A stretch of DNA of 64,000 nt from JAEXNA01 sp037189585 (GTDB lineage Bacteria; Vulcanimicrobiota; Xenobia; Xenobiales; JADMJV01). The translations under genes were made by a program, and so were the position numbers. Positions 1-8,971 of this stretch are shown piece by piece (the stretch's first letter is position 1; every line of letters begins with the position of its first letter). The notes beneath the pieces were generated by a model, which was not told where the DNA came from, made no database searches, and saw nothing but the letters and a program-made list of their open reading frames with translations. The DNA is taken from the NCBI GenBank assembly GCA_037189585.1, contig JBBCJA010000012.1, forward strand, positions 62,001 through 126,000, written 5' to 3'.

Positions 1-2
1 CA

Positions 3-38
3 GTCGAAATATTCCTTGCTAAGCTATATGCTGAGTGA
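3..38 (+). CDS. 3' end of an upstream gene of the pilin-like operon (partial)
   Basis: An open frame runs from the window edge to a TGA at 36-38 and overlaps the GTG start of the next gene (GTGA, 35-38). Only 11 residues are visible, so nothing can be said of the product. The overlap is the same style of coupling as the next junction (ATGA, 505-508), which suggests that the operon continues to the left, probably with another prepilin-like gene. Confidence 0.4.
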   Translation, partial: VEIFLAKLYAE

Positions 39-508
39 CTTGGTACAAACATCACGGTCGGCGGAGCAGTCGCGGCCACAATCTCCTAGAGATGCTGGTG
101 GCGACGATGATCTTCGCCACTGTCATGATTACGTTCGCCTCTGTATTTCAGTATATCGCGATCGCGACCGGACGTAATCGAACACGCCTGGTCGGTCAGT
201 ACATCGCCAAAGGTGTCGTGGAGAAGTGCGTCGCTGCCAAATTTGTCAACGTCAGAAACTTGGAATCCATTGATTGTGGAGGCCCCATGACATATGCTCC
301 AACGACCATGACGTTTCGCCGCGAGGGTAAGGAAGTCGTCACCGAATACCTAACTCAAGTCGACGTGGAACCGTTGTCTCACCCTGCCTTCACCGCTGTG
401 CAAGCCCTCACGGTGCGAGTGCGCGTTTCATGGCGGGACAAAAATCGAGACACCGATGCCACCATGCCGTATTGTGAGTATCGAACTTACATAGGTCAGA
501 ATTCATGA
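35..508 (+). CDS. prepilin-like protein with type IV N-methylation motif
   Basis: The 157-residue protein begins with a short basic leader that ends in Gly, followed by HNLLEMLVATMIF: the prepilin peptidase site with Glu at mature position 5 and a hydrophobic helix of about 20 residues. The rest is a globular domain with two Cys (SIDCGG and YCEYR). This is the layout of minor pilins/pseudopilins (GspI/PilV type), which are exported, cleaved by PilD and assembled at the pilus tip or a type II secretion pseudopilus. The start is GTG at 35, directly behind an in-frame TGA, so no longer start is possible. It overlaps the next gene by ATGA. The exact class (I, V or other) is inferred. Confidence 0.75.
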   Translation: MTWYKHHGRRSSRGHNLLEMLVATMIFATVMITFASVFQYIAIATGRNRTRLVGQYIAKGVVEKCVAAKFVNVRNLESIDCGGPMTYAPTTMTFRREGKEVVTEYLTQVDVEPLSHPAFTAVQALTVRVRVSWRDKNRDTDATMPYCEYRTYIGQNS

Positions 509-1203
509 AACGTCACCGAGCCTCGAGAGCGACCACCCTTCCGGAGCTTCTCGTGGTCATGGCCGTCATGGGCGTTCTCCTTTACTTAGCCCAACGCGCC
601 GTCGTCGCCGGGTTTGAATTCTATCGATTCACCGACGAGTCGATCACCCTTCAACGAGAGGGCCTTACCGCCCTGAGCTATATCACGGAAGACCTGTTGG
701 CCACTCATCAACGAAGCGTGGTTGTCAAGGACGTCCCAGTGGCCAGTCCCACACCCAGCCACGACGAGGACGAGTTGGTTATCCCTCTGCCCCAAAAACT
801 TGACGGAACCTCCGAGATCAACAACGATTCCGGCGCCGTCAAATGGATGTCTGTCGTGGGGTATAAAATCGACACGACCAGAGACGACCGCCCGCTGATG
901 CGACATCATGGAGACTCTCAGTACGACCCCGACAACGACTTCAAAGACCCGATCAGCGGTGACTACATCACCGACATCGAGATCATTACCCCGCCGGAAC
1001 TCAAGATGCCGACTGTCGATGACATCGCGGGCTTCCCCGACACCGGGCGTCGATCTCGTGTGGTCGCTCGTAACGTTTTCTCTCTCGCCGTGGTCCGCCG
1101 AACCGATACCATTGACGTGGAACTAACCATTTTCTTGCCCGGCCGCTTTGTTAATGCGGACAATTCGATAACACTGGAAACGACGATCTTTCCTCGAAAC
1201 TAG
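505..1203 (+). CDS. prepilin-like protein, GspJ/PilW-like
   Basis: A 232-residue protein with a basic leader, then A|TTLPELLVVMAVMGVLLYL. Glu sits at +5 and the hydrophobic helix is typical of prepilins, but the residue before the cleavage site is Ala rather than the usual Gly. The helix is followed by a large acidic globular domain, as in GspJ/PilW minor pilins. The gene is translationally coupled to its upstream neighbour (ATGA 505-508) and lies 12 bp before the PilX-like gene. The arrangement of two prepilin-like genes and a PilX-like protein is the usual minor-pilin operon order. Function is assigned from the N-terminus and context only. Confidence 0.7.
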   Translation: MKRHRASRATTLPELLVVMAVMGVLLYLAQRAVVAGFEFYRFTDESITLQREGLTALSYITEDLLATHQRSVVVKDVPVASPTPSHDEDELVIPLPQKLDGTSEINNDSGAVKWMSVVGYKIDTTRDDRPLMRHHGDSQYDPDNDFKDPISGDYITDIEIITPPELKMPTVDDIAGFPDTGRRSRVVARNVFSLAVVRRTDTIDVELTIFLPGRFVNADNSITLETTIFPRN

Positions 1204-1215
1204 TAGGAGACCATT

Positions 1216-3045
1216 ATGCGCAACACATACGACGATAAAGACAAGAGGGGGTCCGCGTTGATTCTCGTCGTGTTCACTCTCTTCTTGGTCACTCTGGTCG
1301 TGTCCGCGATCTTCGCTCTCTCGCGGCAGAATTTCCTGGGCGTCAATAAAGACTATCACGGGAACAAGGCCGAGTACGGAGCCAAGGCCGGCATCGAGCA
1401 CGCCATCGCTCTGCTGACCAACGATCCCACCGTGGGCACTCAGGCCGGCGGATTTGAGCTCAATGACGAGCCACTCGACGGCGAGCCTGATGTCACCTAC
1501 AGTCTTCACATCATCACCAACGGCTCCCCCCCACCGACCATCGTGACCGCTCCTGACGGATTGGCTATCCCACCCAGGGTCGCCTGGGTCAAGTCGACCG
1601 GGGTACTGCGGGATCGCGCGAATTCGTCCAGCTCTTCCCTGGTCAAGCTCGTGGGCCTTCAGCGCCCGATTCTCAAACAGGGACTCTTCGGGATCAACTT
1701 CGTGGAAGTCAGCGACAACAGCACCGTTCAGGGATACAACTTCGCTCTCTCCGGCGCGGCTCGCAAACTCGACCGGAGGGGAGACATCGGAGTCAACGCC
1801 ACGACGTTGTTTCCCAACCTCCTTGCTCCATCTCCTTCTCCCTACCCGGGAGTGAATCGCAGCGGAGTCGTGGTCGATTCAAGCTCCTCCATCAAGGGGC
1901 AGGTGCGCGTGGGGGTGGGAAGTCCCTCCATCGGAACGGTCGCTCAGATCGCTCCGGGCACTGTAGTCAATAACGAGGACCCCACCAATGCGACAGTGAT
2001 CTCGCAAGAAGCGACTCAGGTCCCTCGCTTCATGCTACCGAGCGATCCCGCGTTGTCGAACTACCGTTTCATTCACAATCTGGTCACCCGGGATACTGCC
2101 GTGGCCCCACCCTCTCCAGGCCCCTCCGCTAGCCCTATGGCCACATCGACGCCAGGGGGAAATACCTGGCGCATAGGTCCCTGGATCGCATCGTCACCGA
2201 CCCCCGTACCGGCCTTCAACATCGACAACACCACGACACCTCCGGCCGGCGCCCAGTTACCCGACCCCGATCCGGCCACCACGGGCTACAACGACCTGAA
2301 GGTCATCGCGCCCGGACTCTATGATCTCAACGATGTCGGCGGGGAGTTGACTCTCGAGAACGTGGTTCTCCGTGCCGGAGCACGCTACGAATTTCGCGGC
2401 AACGTGACCTTCAAGGGTAACGTCAACATCTCGAATGTCCGCGCAAACGGCACCTCCTGGGACGACCCGGGTACCCCCGAAATCGAGTCTGTTCCCGCGA
2501 CCTGTCTCTATGTTGATGGCGACGTCAAGTTTGAACCGGGCTGTAAGGTCAACATGGATCGTCTCGATGAAGACTCCGATGGAGATTCGGCTGAACCGAT
2601 AGCTCCTCGTAGATTGCAGATATACACCTCGACCGGCCTTGGCGAGGATCAGTCGATTAGCTCCCACAACATCTTGGTGGGTGACTCCACACCATCGCCA
2701 AAAGCGGAAGTATCGTGCGTCCTGGTGGGCTCGGCGATGCGAGTGAGACTTCGCAACACCGACTTCTACGGAGGAATTCAAGCTCTGGAAGTCATGGCGA
2801 CCAACCATACCAATATCTACTTCGACGTCGACCTCTGGGGACAGCCCCTGGAAGGGCTCGGACAGATGGCGGTCCTGCTCAACACCGTCCAGGTTTATAG
2901 TCCGCCCATCTTACCGGCCGCTCCCGCTCCGGCGGCACCGGCCAGCGGGCCGGCGACCTCTCCTACCTACACGACCTATACGACCGGACCTGGATGGTGC
3001 TCCCCCATCATTCCGCTCCCGCAATCGGTTCAATGCTACTACTAA
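1216..3045 (+). CDS. PilX-N-domain-like pilus assembly protein
   Basis: A 609-residue protein. After a basic N-terminus it has GSALILVVFTLFLVTLVVSA and then a coiled region rich in Ala/Gly (AEYGAKAGIEHAIALL), matching the PilX N-terminal pattern of proteins that follow minor pilins. The remainder is long, Pro/Ser/Thr-rich and contains linkers such as SPSPSPYPG and TSPTYTTYTT, so a large surface-exposed domain is likely. It is much longer than classical PilX (about 170-200 residues). TAGGAGA at 1204-1210 is a good ribosome binding site for the ATG at 1216. Transcription ends at the hairpin at 3077-3124. Confidence 0.7.
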   Translation: MRNTYDDKDKRGSALILVVFTLFLVTLVVSAIFALSRQNFLGVNKDYHGNKAEYGAKAGIEHAIALLTNDPTVGTQAGGFELNDEPLDGEPDVTYSLHIITNGSPPPTIVTAPDGLAIPPRVAWVKSTGVLRDRANSSSSSLVKLVGLQRPILKQGLFGINFVEVSDNSTVQGYNFALSGAARKLDRRGDIGVNATTLFPNLLAPSPSPYPGVNRSGVVVDSSSSIKGQVRVGVGSPSIGTVAQIAPGTVVNNEDPTNATVISQEATQVPRFMLPSDPALSNYRFIHNLVTRDTAVAPPSPGPSASPMATSTPGGNTWRIGPWIASSPTPVPAFNIDNTTTPPAGAQLPDPDPATTGYNDLKVIAPGLYDLNDVGGELTLENVVLRAGARYEFRGNVTFKGNVNISNVRANGTSWDDPGTPEIESVPATCLYVDGDVKFEPGCKVNMDRLDEDSDGDSAEPIAPRRLQIYTSTGLGEDQSISSHNILVGDSTPSPKAEVSCVLVGSAMRVRLRNTDFYGGIQALEVMATNHTNIYFDVDLWGQPLEGLGQMAVLLNTVQVYSPPILPAAPAPAAPASGPATSPTYTTYTTGPGWCSPIIPLPQSVQCYY

Positions 3046-3076
3046 TGTCTAATAGGTCGATATAGTCTACTCCAAC

Positions 3077-3124
3077 AAAAAAACTGGCCAGTTCACCGCA
3101 GTAAAGGAACTGGCCAGTTTTTTT
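3077..3124. terminator. bidirectional intrinsic terminator
   Basis: Perfect 18-bp inverted repeat (arms 3077-3094 and 3107-3124, 12-nt loop). The A-run on one side becomes a T-run on the other, so it can terminate both the (+) pilus operon ending at 3045 and the (-) lipoprotein gene ending at 3129. Confidence 0.9.
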
Positions 3125-3128
3125 ATTA

Positions 3129-3908
3129 TTATTTCGCGGTCTTTACCGGGGCCTTCTTAGGAGTCGCCGAGGAGGCGGGCGTCGCGGCGGCGTCAGGAAC
3201 TCGAGCAAGCATTTGCTGGATATCGGTCGGAGTCACTTTCCGATAGACCTTGGGAGGTCGTTTTCTTCCGCCTCCCCACAGCAGCTTGTTTCCCTCCAAG
3301 GCAAATTTGTGGGGAAGTGAGCCAGCCATCGTCGCGCTGCCCATCGTTCCTACCAGAAAAAAGGCACTAGACGACTCTCGGGAGACTCTACCCCAGCAGC
3401 CGAGCCGGTTCAAGGACTTCTTCTCATCGAGTCGTTGGAACATACCGACAAAAGTACCCGCGGGAGTAAATTCCACCACCTCGGGCTCTCTGTCGTCAGA
3501 ACGCCAAAGCCCATCCAGACGTTTATCGAACAGGTCGTTCGCGCTGCTCCTCCGCGCTTTCTCGAACCGGCGTTTGAAAGCTTTACCACCATCAATGATG
3601 AGTTCACCGTCATCAAAGGAACATTTCCAGGTGGTTCGCGCTTTCGCGATGAGGCTCTCTAAACTGACCTCATTTCCTTTCACCGACCAGACACCCACAT
3701 CGACCGGCTCTCCATTGGTAACCACGGCGTACAGTCGATTGGGTGTGAACTCCACTCGACGATCAACCTGGTCCTCGGACCACGTCCCGATCAGAGCCTG
3801 GTCCAAAGGGACTCGTCCGCATCCACTCGCCCACAGCATAGCCCAGCCTAACAACCCGACGAGAATGAGCCTAGTTCTCACGGGGTCTCGTTCGCTCAAC
3901 CAATTCAC
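3129..3908 (-). CDS. putative lipoprotein of unknown function
   Basis: 259 residues, GTG start at 3908. The N-terminal hydrophobic stretch ends in WASGC, an acceptable lipobox, so the product is probably a lipid-anchored envelope protein. Two similar segments (around residues 38-100 and 130-200) share a 'GxWS/R-ED...VEFTP' pattern, followed by a short description-like stretch of beta strands (VGVWSVKGNEVSLE and GCWGRVSRESS). This resembles the duplicated lipocalin-like or 'copper-resistance-like' small beta domains seen in many secreted proteins. The C-terminus is Ala/Lys-rich. It directly follows the peptidase gene on the same strand (TAA then GTG) and so belongs to its operon. No specific function can be named. 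Confidence 0.75.
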   Translation of the reverse strand: MNWLSERDPVRTRLILVGLLGWAMLWASGCGRVPLDQALIGTWSEDQVDRRVEFTPNRLYAVVTNGEPVDVGVWSVKGNEVSLESLIAKARTTWKCSFDDGELIIDGGKAFKRRFEKARRSSANDLFDKRLDGLWRSDDREPEVVEFTPAGTFVGMFQRLDEKKSLNRLGCWGRVSRESSSAFFLVGTMGSATMAGSLPHKFALEGNKLLWGGGRKRPPKVYRKVTPTDIQQMLARVPDAAATPASSATPKKAPVKTAK

Positions 3909-5774
3909 TTACCTGTTCTCTCCACTATCAATGGCGCGGCTCCACAAAAAATCCACCGCCGCCACCTGGTCCACCAAGCGGGAACCCAAGGCTCCGTGGA
4001 TTCCTAGCTCCTGCTGCTGTAGATAAACCTTGTCGGCCAGACCTAGTTCTTGCGCGCGTTCAAGAAAGCGCCAACTGTGCCGGGGGTCGACGACCGGATC
4101 CTCGGAAGATGTCGTCAGTAAAATTGTCGGAACTTTCTTATCGCGGCTCAGAAGGTTCAAAGGAGAAAGCCTCTTGAGTCGCTCAAGTTGAACGGGATCT
4201 TGAGGATCCCCGTATTCACTCAACCACAGTTTTCCAGGGACTCTCGTCGGATACCCGACGAGGTCCGTCAGCCCCGCCTCGGCCCAAACCGCGCGAAACA
4301 GATCTGGATAGCGCAAAGCGACTATCAGTCCCAGAGTGGCGCCACTACTTCGCCCACGATAGACAACGGCTCGCCCGCCAAGATGCTCGGTCGCTTCAAT
4401 CAAGCCTGTCACGGCAAGGTCCTGACCGAGAGGAGGTGTCTCCAACTGTACGATCTCGACGGAGCCACCACGCCTGAGCCACTCAAGACGCACAGCATCG
4501 TAGTAGGGAAGAAGTTTCTGTCGAAAGGCTCCGTAACTTTCTAGCATCACTGGAGAGTTAGCAACTGGCTCTATCGCGTCCAACTTGACCGTCTCGGCCC
4601 CTACGGAGATCTGAAATCGCCGCGGGTCAATCCCCTCCAGGGGCATTGAAATGACCTCTTGAATAGCACCGTCCTTGAGATCGAGTAGAGCGGTGCCGCG
4701 CGGTTGAAAAGGCCCCTCGAAGTCAAGAGAGACTTTTGACCCCCCGGCTGGCCGAAATCGTCGGCCCTGTCCTGGTGTGGCGGGGAGACTCGTTGAGTGA
4801 ATTTCTCCTGACGTGAGGTTCAGGATGGAGAGATGATGCCCCCAGGAGCCGGGAGACAGGATAGCCAGCCGGTCTGACCATTGATAGACATAGTCGGCCA
4901 GGCCTAATCGTGACACCAGCCGCCCTCTCAGCGAGAGAGTTCCCGACTTGAGATCTAGCGACTCTCTAGGAAGCGCCAGAACCCGAGAACTACTGGGTCC
5001 GTCGCGAACGACCGCATAGAGCGTGGTTTGGCTCCATCCCGTCAGGCGAACCTGGTTTTCCTTAAGAGCAAAGCTTTGCCAAGGCGTATCCGCACGCCGG
5101 TCCATCCGAACCCATCCCCGTGTATCTAACGGTGCGCTACGGTCATATATGATGAGACCCTCGGGCGACATCGGCGCTACGGCGAGCCTGGGGAACTCCG
5201 CATCGCTAGTGGCGACCGTCTTGGATGTGCCTCCGATTTGGCTTTCCAGAACCTGGATCCGGCCTGGAAACATTTCGGCATAGAGGATCCGTTTCTCGTC
5301 CAGCCAGGTCGGTGAGAAGTGAAATGCCGCTCGAGAGGATATCGGAGTCACCGCCCCCGTGGAAAGATCCCAAAGTTCCAAGACGGCTATCTCAAGCGTG
5401 TTTGAGACCGTCGGCTCTCGACGCGATACTAAACAACGCTCACCTTCAGGTGACAAGTTGAGGTCAAAGGGGGCAACAGAGAAAGGAGACGCACGAAGTA
5501 ACTTCGCCGAGGCGAGAGCTCCATGAGTACCGTGCCAAAACGAAACCCCGTCAGAATCTTGCCTGAGCCAGGCTACCTTATCACCTCGAACGCTCGAGCA
5601 TAAAAGTTCCCGTGAGGGAAGAGGCGTTGTGTCATCAGCCGTCGCCCTAAAGCGCTCCACCTGGGCCTGTTTCCACGCGGTGTCGGCCTCAGGGTCTGAA
5701 AGTGACGGGCCCGCGGACTGGCACCCGAGAACGAACAGACCCAGGGTGGCGAGCCCCTTAAGACGCCGGGACAA
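3909..5774 (-). CDS. prolyl oligopeptidase-like S9 family lipoprotein
   Basis: The N-terminal ~390 residues look like a beta-propeller of WD/TolB-type blades, and the C-terminal third is an alpha/beta hydrolase. A catalytic triad in prolyl oligopeptidase order can be read: Ser in GRSSGA (about residue 476), Asp in SSEDPVVD (about 559) and His in GIHGA (about 593). The longest frame starts with TTG at 5822 but its first codons lie inside the terminator hairpin of the upstream gene. The TTG at 5774 gives a clean lipoprotein signal (basic start, hydrophobic core, LFVLGC), so that start is used here. Likely an envelope-anchored peptidase or acyl-aminoacyl peptidase; substrate unknown. Followed without a gap by a lipoprotein gene. 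Confidence 0.8.
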   Translation of the reverse strand: MSRRLKGLATLGLFVLGCQSAGPSLSDPEADTAWKQAQVERFRATADDTTPLPSRELLCSSVRGDKVAWLRQDSDGVSFWHGTHGALASAKLLRASPFSVAPFDLNLSPEGERCLVSRREPTVSNTLEIAVLELWDLSTGAVTPISSRAAFHFSPTWLDEKRILYAEMFPGRIQVLESQIGGTSKTVATSDAEFPRLAVAPMSPEGLIIYDRSAPLDTRGWVRMDRRADTPWQSFALKENQVRLTGWSQTTLYAVVRDGPSSSRVLALPRESLDLKSGTLSLRGRLVSRLGLADYVYQWSDRLAILSPGSWGHHLSILNLTSGEIHSTSLPATPGQGRRFRPAGGSKVSLDFEGPFQPRGTALLDLKDGAIQEVISMPLEGIDPRRFQISVGAETVKLDAIEPVANSPVMLESYGAFRQKLLPYYDAVRLEWLRRGGSVEIVQLETPPLGQDLAVTGLIEATEHLGGRAVVYRGRSSGATLGLIVALRYPDLFRAVWAEAGLTDLVGYPTRVPGKLWLSEYGDPQDPVQLERLKRLSPLNLLSRDKKVPTILLTTSSEDPVVDPRHSWRFLERAQELGLADKVYLQQQELGIHGALGSRLVDQVAAVDFLWSRAIDSGENR

Positions 5775-5818
5775 AGTAAAAGGCTCCGCCTTTCGGACGG
5801 AGCCTTTTACTTTGTCCC
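5768..5818 (-). terminator. intrinsic terminator between small secreted protein and peptidase gene
   Basis: Perfect 21-bp inverted repeat (arms 5768-5788 and 5798-5818) with a 9-nt loop. On the (-) strand the GC-rich inner stem is followed by TTTTACTTT. It closes the gene that ends at 5847. It also overlaps the apparent 5' extension of the next gene, which argues for the TTG start at 5774. Confidence 0.85.
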
Positions 5819-5846
5819 CCAAGGACTAGCCTTTAGCGAAGCGTAC

Positions 5847-6260
5847 TTACTTCGACTGACCGGCGAGCCACTTGTAGAACGGCACGGTGTGGACCAGCTT
5901 GGCTTTCATTCCGTTGTCGGAAGCCACTTCAACCTTGGAGCCCACGCGGACACCCTCGACGCTGGGGTCGAAACGGGTGATACCGGGGTAGAGCCAGAAG
6001 GTGAGAAGGTCGCCGCTGCCATCAGCTTCGACAATCATGGCGAATCGGTCGAGGTAAACCACCTCACCCGAGTAGTCTTCATCGTACTGGAAGCCCAACA
6101 TCGGGCTACCGTAGTCATCATGAGCCGGGCCGAGGTAAGGGTAGTACCAGGTCCCACCGGCTTGACGCTGATTGGGAACATCTTTGTTGTCAGCGTTGGC
6201 TGCTCCGCAGAGTCCAGCTACCAGCGCGGCCATAAGGGCCAGTTTTACCAACTTTTTCAT
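5847..6260 (-). CDS. small secreted protein, unknown
   Basis: 137 residues with a clear signal peptide (MKKLVKLALMAALVAGLCG, likely cleavage after ANA). The mature part is small, acidic and rich in Tyr/Gly (GGTWYYPYLGP, YDEDYSGEVVYLD) and looks like a compact beta domain. A strong ribosome binding site (AGGAGGAG) precedes the ATG, and its own terminator follows, so it is a monocistronic and probably well-expressed gene. No family is recognised. Confidence 0.8.
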   Translation of the reverse strand: MKKLVKLALMAALVAGLCGAANADNKDVPNQRQAGGTWYYPYLGPAHDDYGSPMLGFQYDEDYSGEVVYLDRFAMIVEADGSGDLLTFWLYPGITRFDPSVEGVRVGSKVEVASDNGMKAKLVHTVPFYKWLAGQSK

Positions 6261-6393
6261 ATCGGTCTCCTCCTAAAGAATGGAATTGAAACTCTTTCGA
6301 GATTCCTTCCAGCGACAGTCCGTTTCTCGTAGCCTTTAGGCATTCCTCCCAAATCAAAGGGGAGAGAATTATCTCTCGAAGAAACGTCTTATT

Positions 6394-7602
6394 ATGGCGT
6401 CCTTCCCCAGTGTGCGTCCGCTTTCCCCCTTTCAGCTCCCTTCGGAAAACGGATCAGACCAACCAAAATTTGTTCTCCGCGACCCCGCCGAGCTAGCTCC
6501 CGACCAACTCCTGGTCAGCCTGCCGGCTCTTTATCTCATAGAACTTTCCGATGGAAGCCGAAGCAAGGACGAGGTTGTGGCTGAATTTGGCCGTCTGACC
6601 GGTACCCAAGTTCCGGTCGAACTTTTGAACCAGTTACTCGAGCGTCTGGACCGGAGCTATCTTTTGGATAATGAACGCGCTCGAGCCAGGTTGGGGAAAA
6701 TCCAACCCCGCCCCTATCGGCTTTCCGGCTCGGCCTATCCCGCCGAGATGTCCCGTCTTCTCCCCTACCTCGACGATCTTATTGGCGCTGACGACCCCGA
6801 AATCGTGAAACAGCCACTCTGTGCCTCCGTTTTGCCCCATATCGACTTTCATCGTGGCCGCGGCTCCTATCGGGCCGGATATCGGTTACTGCGGCATGGA
6901 CTAGGCCCGGCCGACGCACCCATCACCGTGGTCATTCTGGGTATCTCTCATGCCATCGCGCGAGTGCCTTTCATTTTAACCCGGAAAGATTTCGCCACTC
7001 CCATGGGAGATGTGCGAACCGACCAGGACCTGGTCACTCGCCTGACCGAGAAACTTCCCTTCGATCCCTTTCTCGACGAATACAATCACTTGACCGAGCA
7101 TTCTATCGAGTTCCATGCGGTTCTGCTGCGCCATCTGGCCCAGGAGCGGTCACTTTCCATCGTCCCCATCCTCTGTGGGTCGTTCCACGACGCGCTACTA
7201 GGGAAATTCAGCCCCAAGGCTCTCCCTGGGGTTGGAGCTTTTCTGGAAAGGCTCCACAGACTCAAACAGGACCGTCCCGATGTCCACTTTCTGGCCAGCG
7301 TGGATCTCGCGCACATGGGTCTCAATTTCGACCAACCAGCGCTCGATGAGGGCCAATTGCGCGACCTGGGCCAGCAGGACCGGGAGACGCTGTCCCATCT
7401 GGAGCGAGGTGACGCCGACGGGTTCTTCGCCACCTTGCAAGCCGATCGAGGCGTTCGCAACTACTGCGGGACGCCCGCCATCTATACCCTGCTGGACCTT
7501 TTTCCTGAACCGTTCGATCTGGCCTCGTATCAACAATGCAGTGAAAGTGACCTGACCTCTACGGTGACCGTCTGTTCGGCGGTGTTGAAAGCCAAGCCTT
7601 GA
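6394..7602 (+). CDS. amrB: AmmeMemoRadiSam system protein B (MEMO family)
   Basis: 402 residues. Residues ~25-100 form an N-terminal PqqD-like/winged domain (LSDGSRSKDEVVAEFG), and residues ~105-400 are a MEMO1-type fold. MEMO marker residues are present: PHIDFHRG (His149), GISHA (His186), EHSIEFH (235-241), SVDLAHMG (about 305-312) and NYCGTPA near residue 358. These match the metal/active-site positions of the MEMO family, related to class III extradiol dioxygenases. In the usual system protein B is encoded near an AMMECR1 (A) protein and a radical SAM protein; neither is next to it here. The role is probably redox/radical modification of an unknown substrate. Confidence 0.9.
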   Translation: MASFPSVRPLSPFQLPSENGSDQPKFVLRDPAELAPDQLLVSLPALYLIELSDGSRSKDEVVAEFGRLTGTQVPVELLNQLLERLDRSYLLDNERARARLGKIQPRPYRLSGSAYPAEMSRLLPYLDDLIGADDPEIVKQPLCASVLPHIDFHRGRGSYRAGYRLLRHGLGPADAPITVVILGISHAIARVPFILTRKDFATPMGDVRTDQDLVTRLTEKLPFDPFLDEYNHLTEHSIEFHAVLLRHLAQERSLSIVPILCGSFHDALLGKFSPKALPGVGAFLERLHRLKQDRPDVHFLASVDLAHMGLNFDQPALDEGQLRDLGQQDRETLSHLERGDADGFFATLQADRGVRNYCGTPAIYTLLDLFPEPFDLASYQQCSESDLTSTVTVCSAVLKAKP

Positions 7603-7610
7603 CCTCCCCG

Positions 7611-8966
7611 CTAACCGAGACTCTTGAAGCCAAGGACAACCCGCAGACCGGGGTGGTTGTCTTCCAAGGTGAGCTCCGCTTGGTGCAGCTCGGCGGTAGC
7701 CTTGACCATGGCTAGTCCCAGGCCGTTGCCCGGTGTCGAGCGCGCGTCCTCTAACCGGGAGAAACGTTCGAGAACGAATTCGCGCTTGTCGGGTGGTATG
7801 CCGGGCCCTCTATCAGACACTGTCACCACGGACCGGTTTTCCACTTTGTCAACCTCGATGGCGATCTCGTGGTTCTTGGAAAACTTGAGGGCGTTCTCCA
7901 AGAGATTACTCAAGGCCTGGCGCAACAAGTGAGGGTCTCCAAGGGTCAGAACTGCCTCCTGGGTTCGCGTTATGATGGGCTCGTTATCACTCTGGTACAA
8001 CTCGGCCAACTCTGTGGCCAAAGCCCCGAGATCGACTAATTTGAGCTCTCGAGGTCCCGCTCCGGATTCCACCCGGGCGATCTGTAACAGCGAGTTGAAG
8101 GTCGCGATCACGTTGTCCGCCTCGAGCACGGCGTTCTCCATCGCCTGGCGATACTGCTCCGGCGTGCGCGTCTCCAACAGCGTCACCTCCAGTCCGCTGC
8201 GCAGGCGGGAAAGCGGTTTGCGAAGGTCATGGGCCACGTTGTCGCTGACCCGGCGCATCCCCAAGAGTAGCTTCTCGGTCTTATCCAGCATGGTGTTGAA
8301 ATGGGAGCTGAGCTCGTCAAACTCATCTCCGCTACCGTCCATCGGAGCTCGCCGGCTAAGCTCGCCCGCCGTGACAGCCCGAGCCGTATCGTTGAGCACC
8401 TCCACCCTGGCCAGCATAATGCGACCGATGGAGGCCCCGAGCCAGAGCATTGTGATGACCAAGAGGACGCCGAGTACGACGATGGTCGGTAAGAGTTGAT
8501 GGCGAAGCGCCTCGTTGATCTCCGAGTGAATGGAGATCAAAAGCGTACAGCCATCATCGAGGGGGACCACCATGGCGGGCCAGTATCCAGACTCTTCCCT
8601 AACCAGGCCAGGAATATCGCGGTCGTCGACCCAGAGGTTGAAGACTTTACCTTCAGGATAAGAACTCCGCAGCCGCTCGGGAACCGGCTGTCCCCGTTGA
8701 GCGAGCGCAAACAGTCGCTCGATGTCCAGGCTCTGGCTTTGCAGTTCCGCGATCTCTTCCAAGAAGGCCTGGTGCGGTTGCGTGTCGTGAATCTGTTTTA
8801 GGCGCTTGGCCTCGTGCCTCAACAGTTGGGCGACGTTGTCGTCGATGTAGCGCATCTGAGCGTAAAGGGTCAGACCGACGCACAGGCTCACCACCGTGGA
8901 GAAGACGAGGGTATGGCGAAGGGCCGTTCGCCCGGCCGAGGTGCGAAGAAATCGAACCCAACTCAA
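7611..8966 (-). CDS. sensor histidine kinase, OmpR-type partner
   Basis: 451 residues, TTG start at 8966, five bases behind the response regulator stop. Order: TM1 (about 18-38), a periplasmic sensor region of ~110 residues, TM2 (about 150-172), HAMP, HisKA with the phospho-acceptor His246 in VAHDLRKPLSRL, and HATPase_c with SNLLENALKFS (N box), SDRGPGIPP (G1) and GNGLGLAM (G2). The H box has HDLRKP instead of the common HELRTP, still a known variant. It forms an operon with the regulator at 8972-9640. The signal sensed is unknown. Confidence 0.92.
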   Translation of the reverse strand: MSWVRFLRTSAGRTALRHTLVFSTVVSLCVGLTLYAQMRYIDDNVAQLLRHEAKRLKQIHDTQPHQAFLEEIAELQSQSLDIERLFALAQRGQPVPERLRSSYPEGKVFNLWVDDRDIPGLVREESGYWPAMVVPLDDGCTLLISIHSEINEALRHQLLPTIVVLGVLLVITMLWLGASIGRIMLARVEVLNDTARAVTAGELSRRAPMDGSGDEFDELSSHFNTMLDKTEKLLLGMRRVSDNVAHDLRKPLSRLRSGLEVTLLETRTPEQYRQAMENAVLEADNVIATFNSLLQIARVESGAGPRELKLVDLGALATELAELYQSDNEPIITRTQEAVLTLGDPHLLRQALSNLLENALKFSKNHEIAIEVDKVENRSVVTVSDRGPGIPPDKREFVLERFSRLEDARSTPGNGLGLAMVKATAELHQAELTLEDNHPGLRVVLGFKSLG

Positions 8967-8971
8967 AACGA

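Noticed and set aside
3250..4026. A 258-residue (+) frame opposite the lipoprotein gene
   Set aside because: No family signal, antisense to a gene with lipobox and operon partner.
5775..5822. TTG start of the peptidase inside a hairpin
   Set aside because: The codons lie in a perfect terminator stem of the upstream gene; the TTG at 5774 gives a proper lipoprotein signal.
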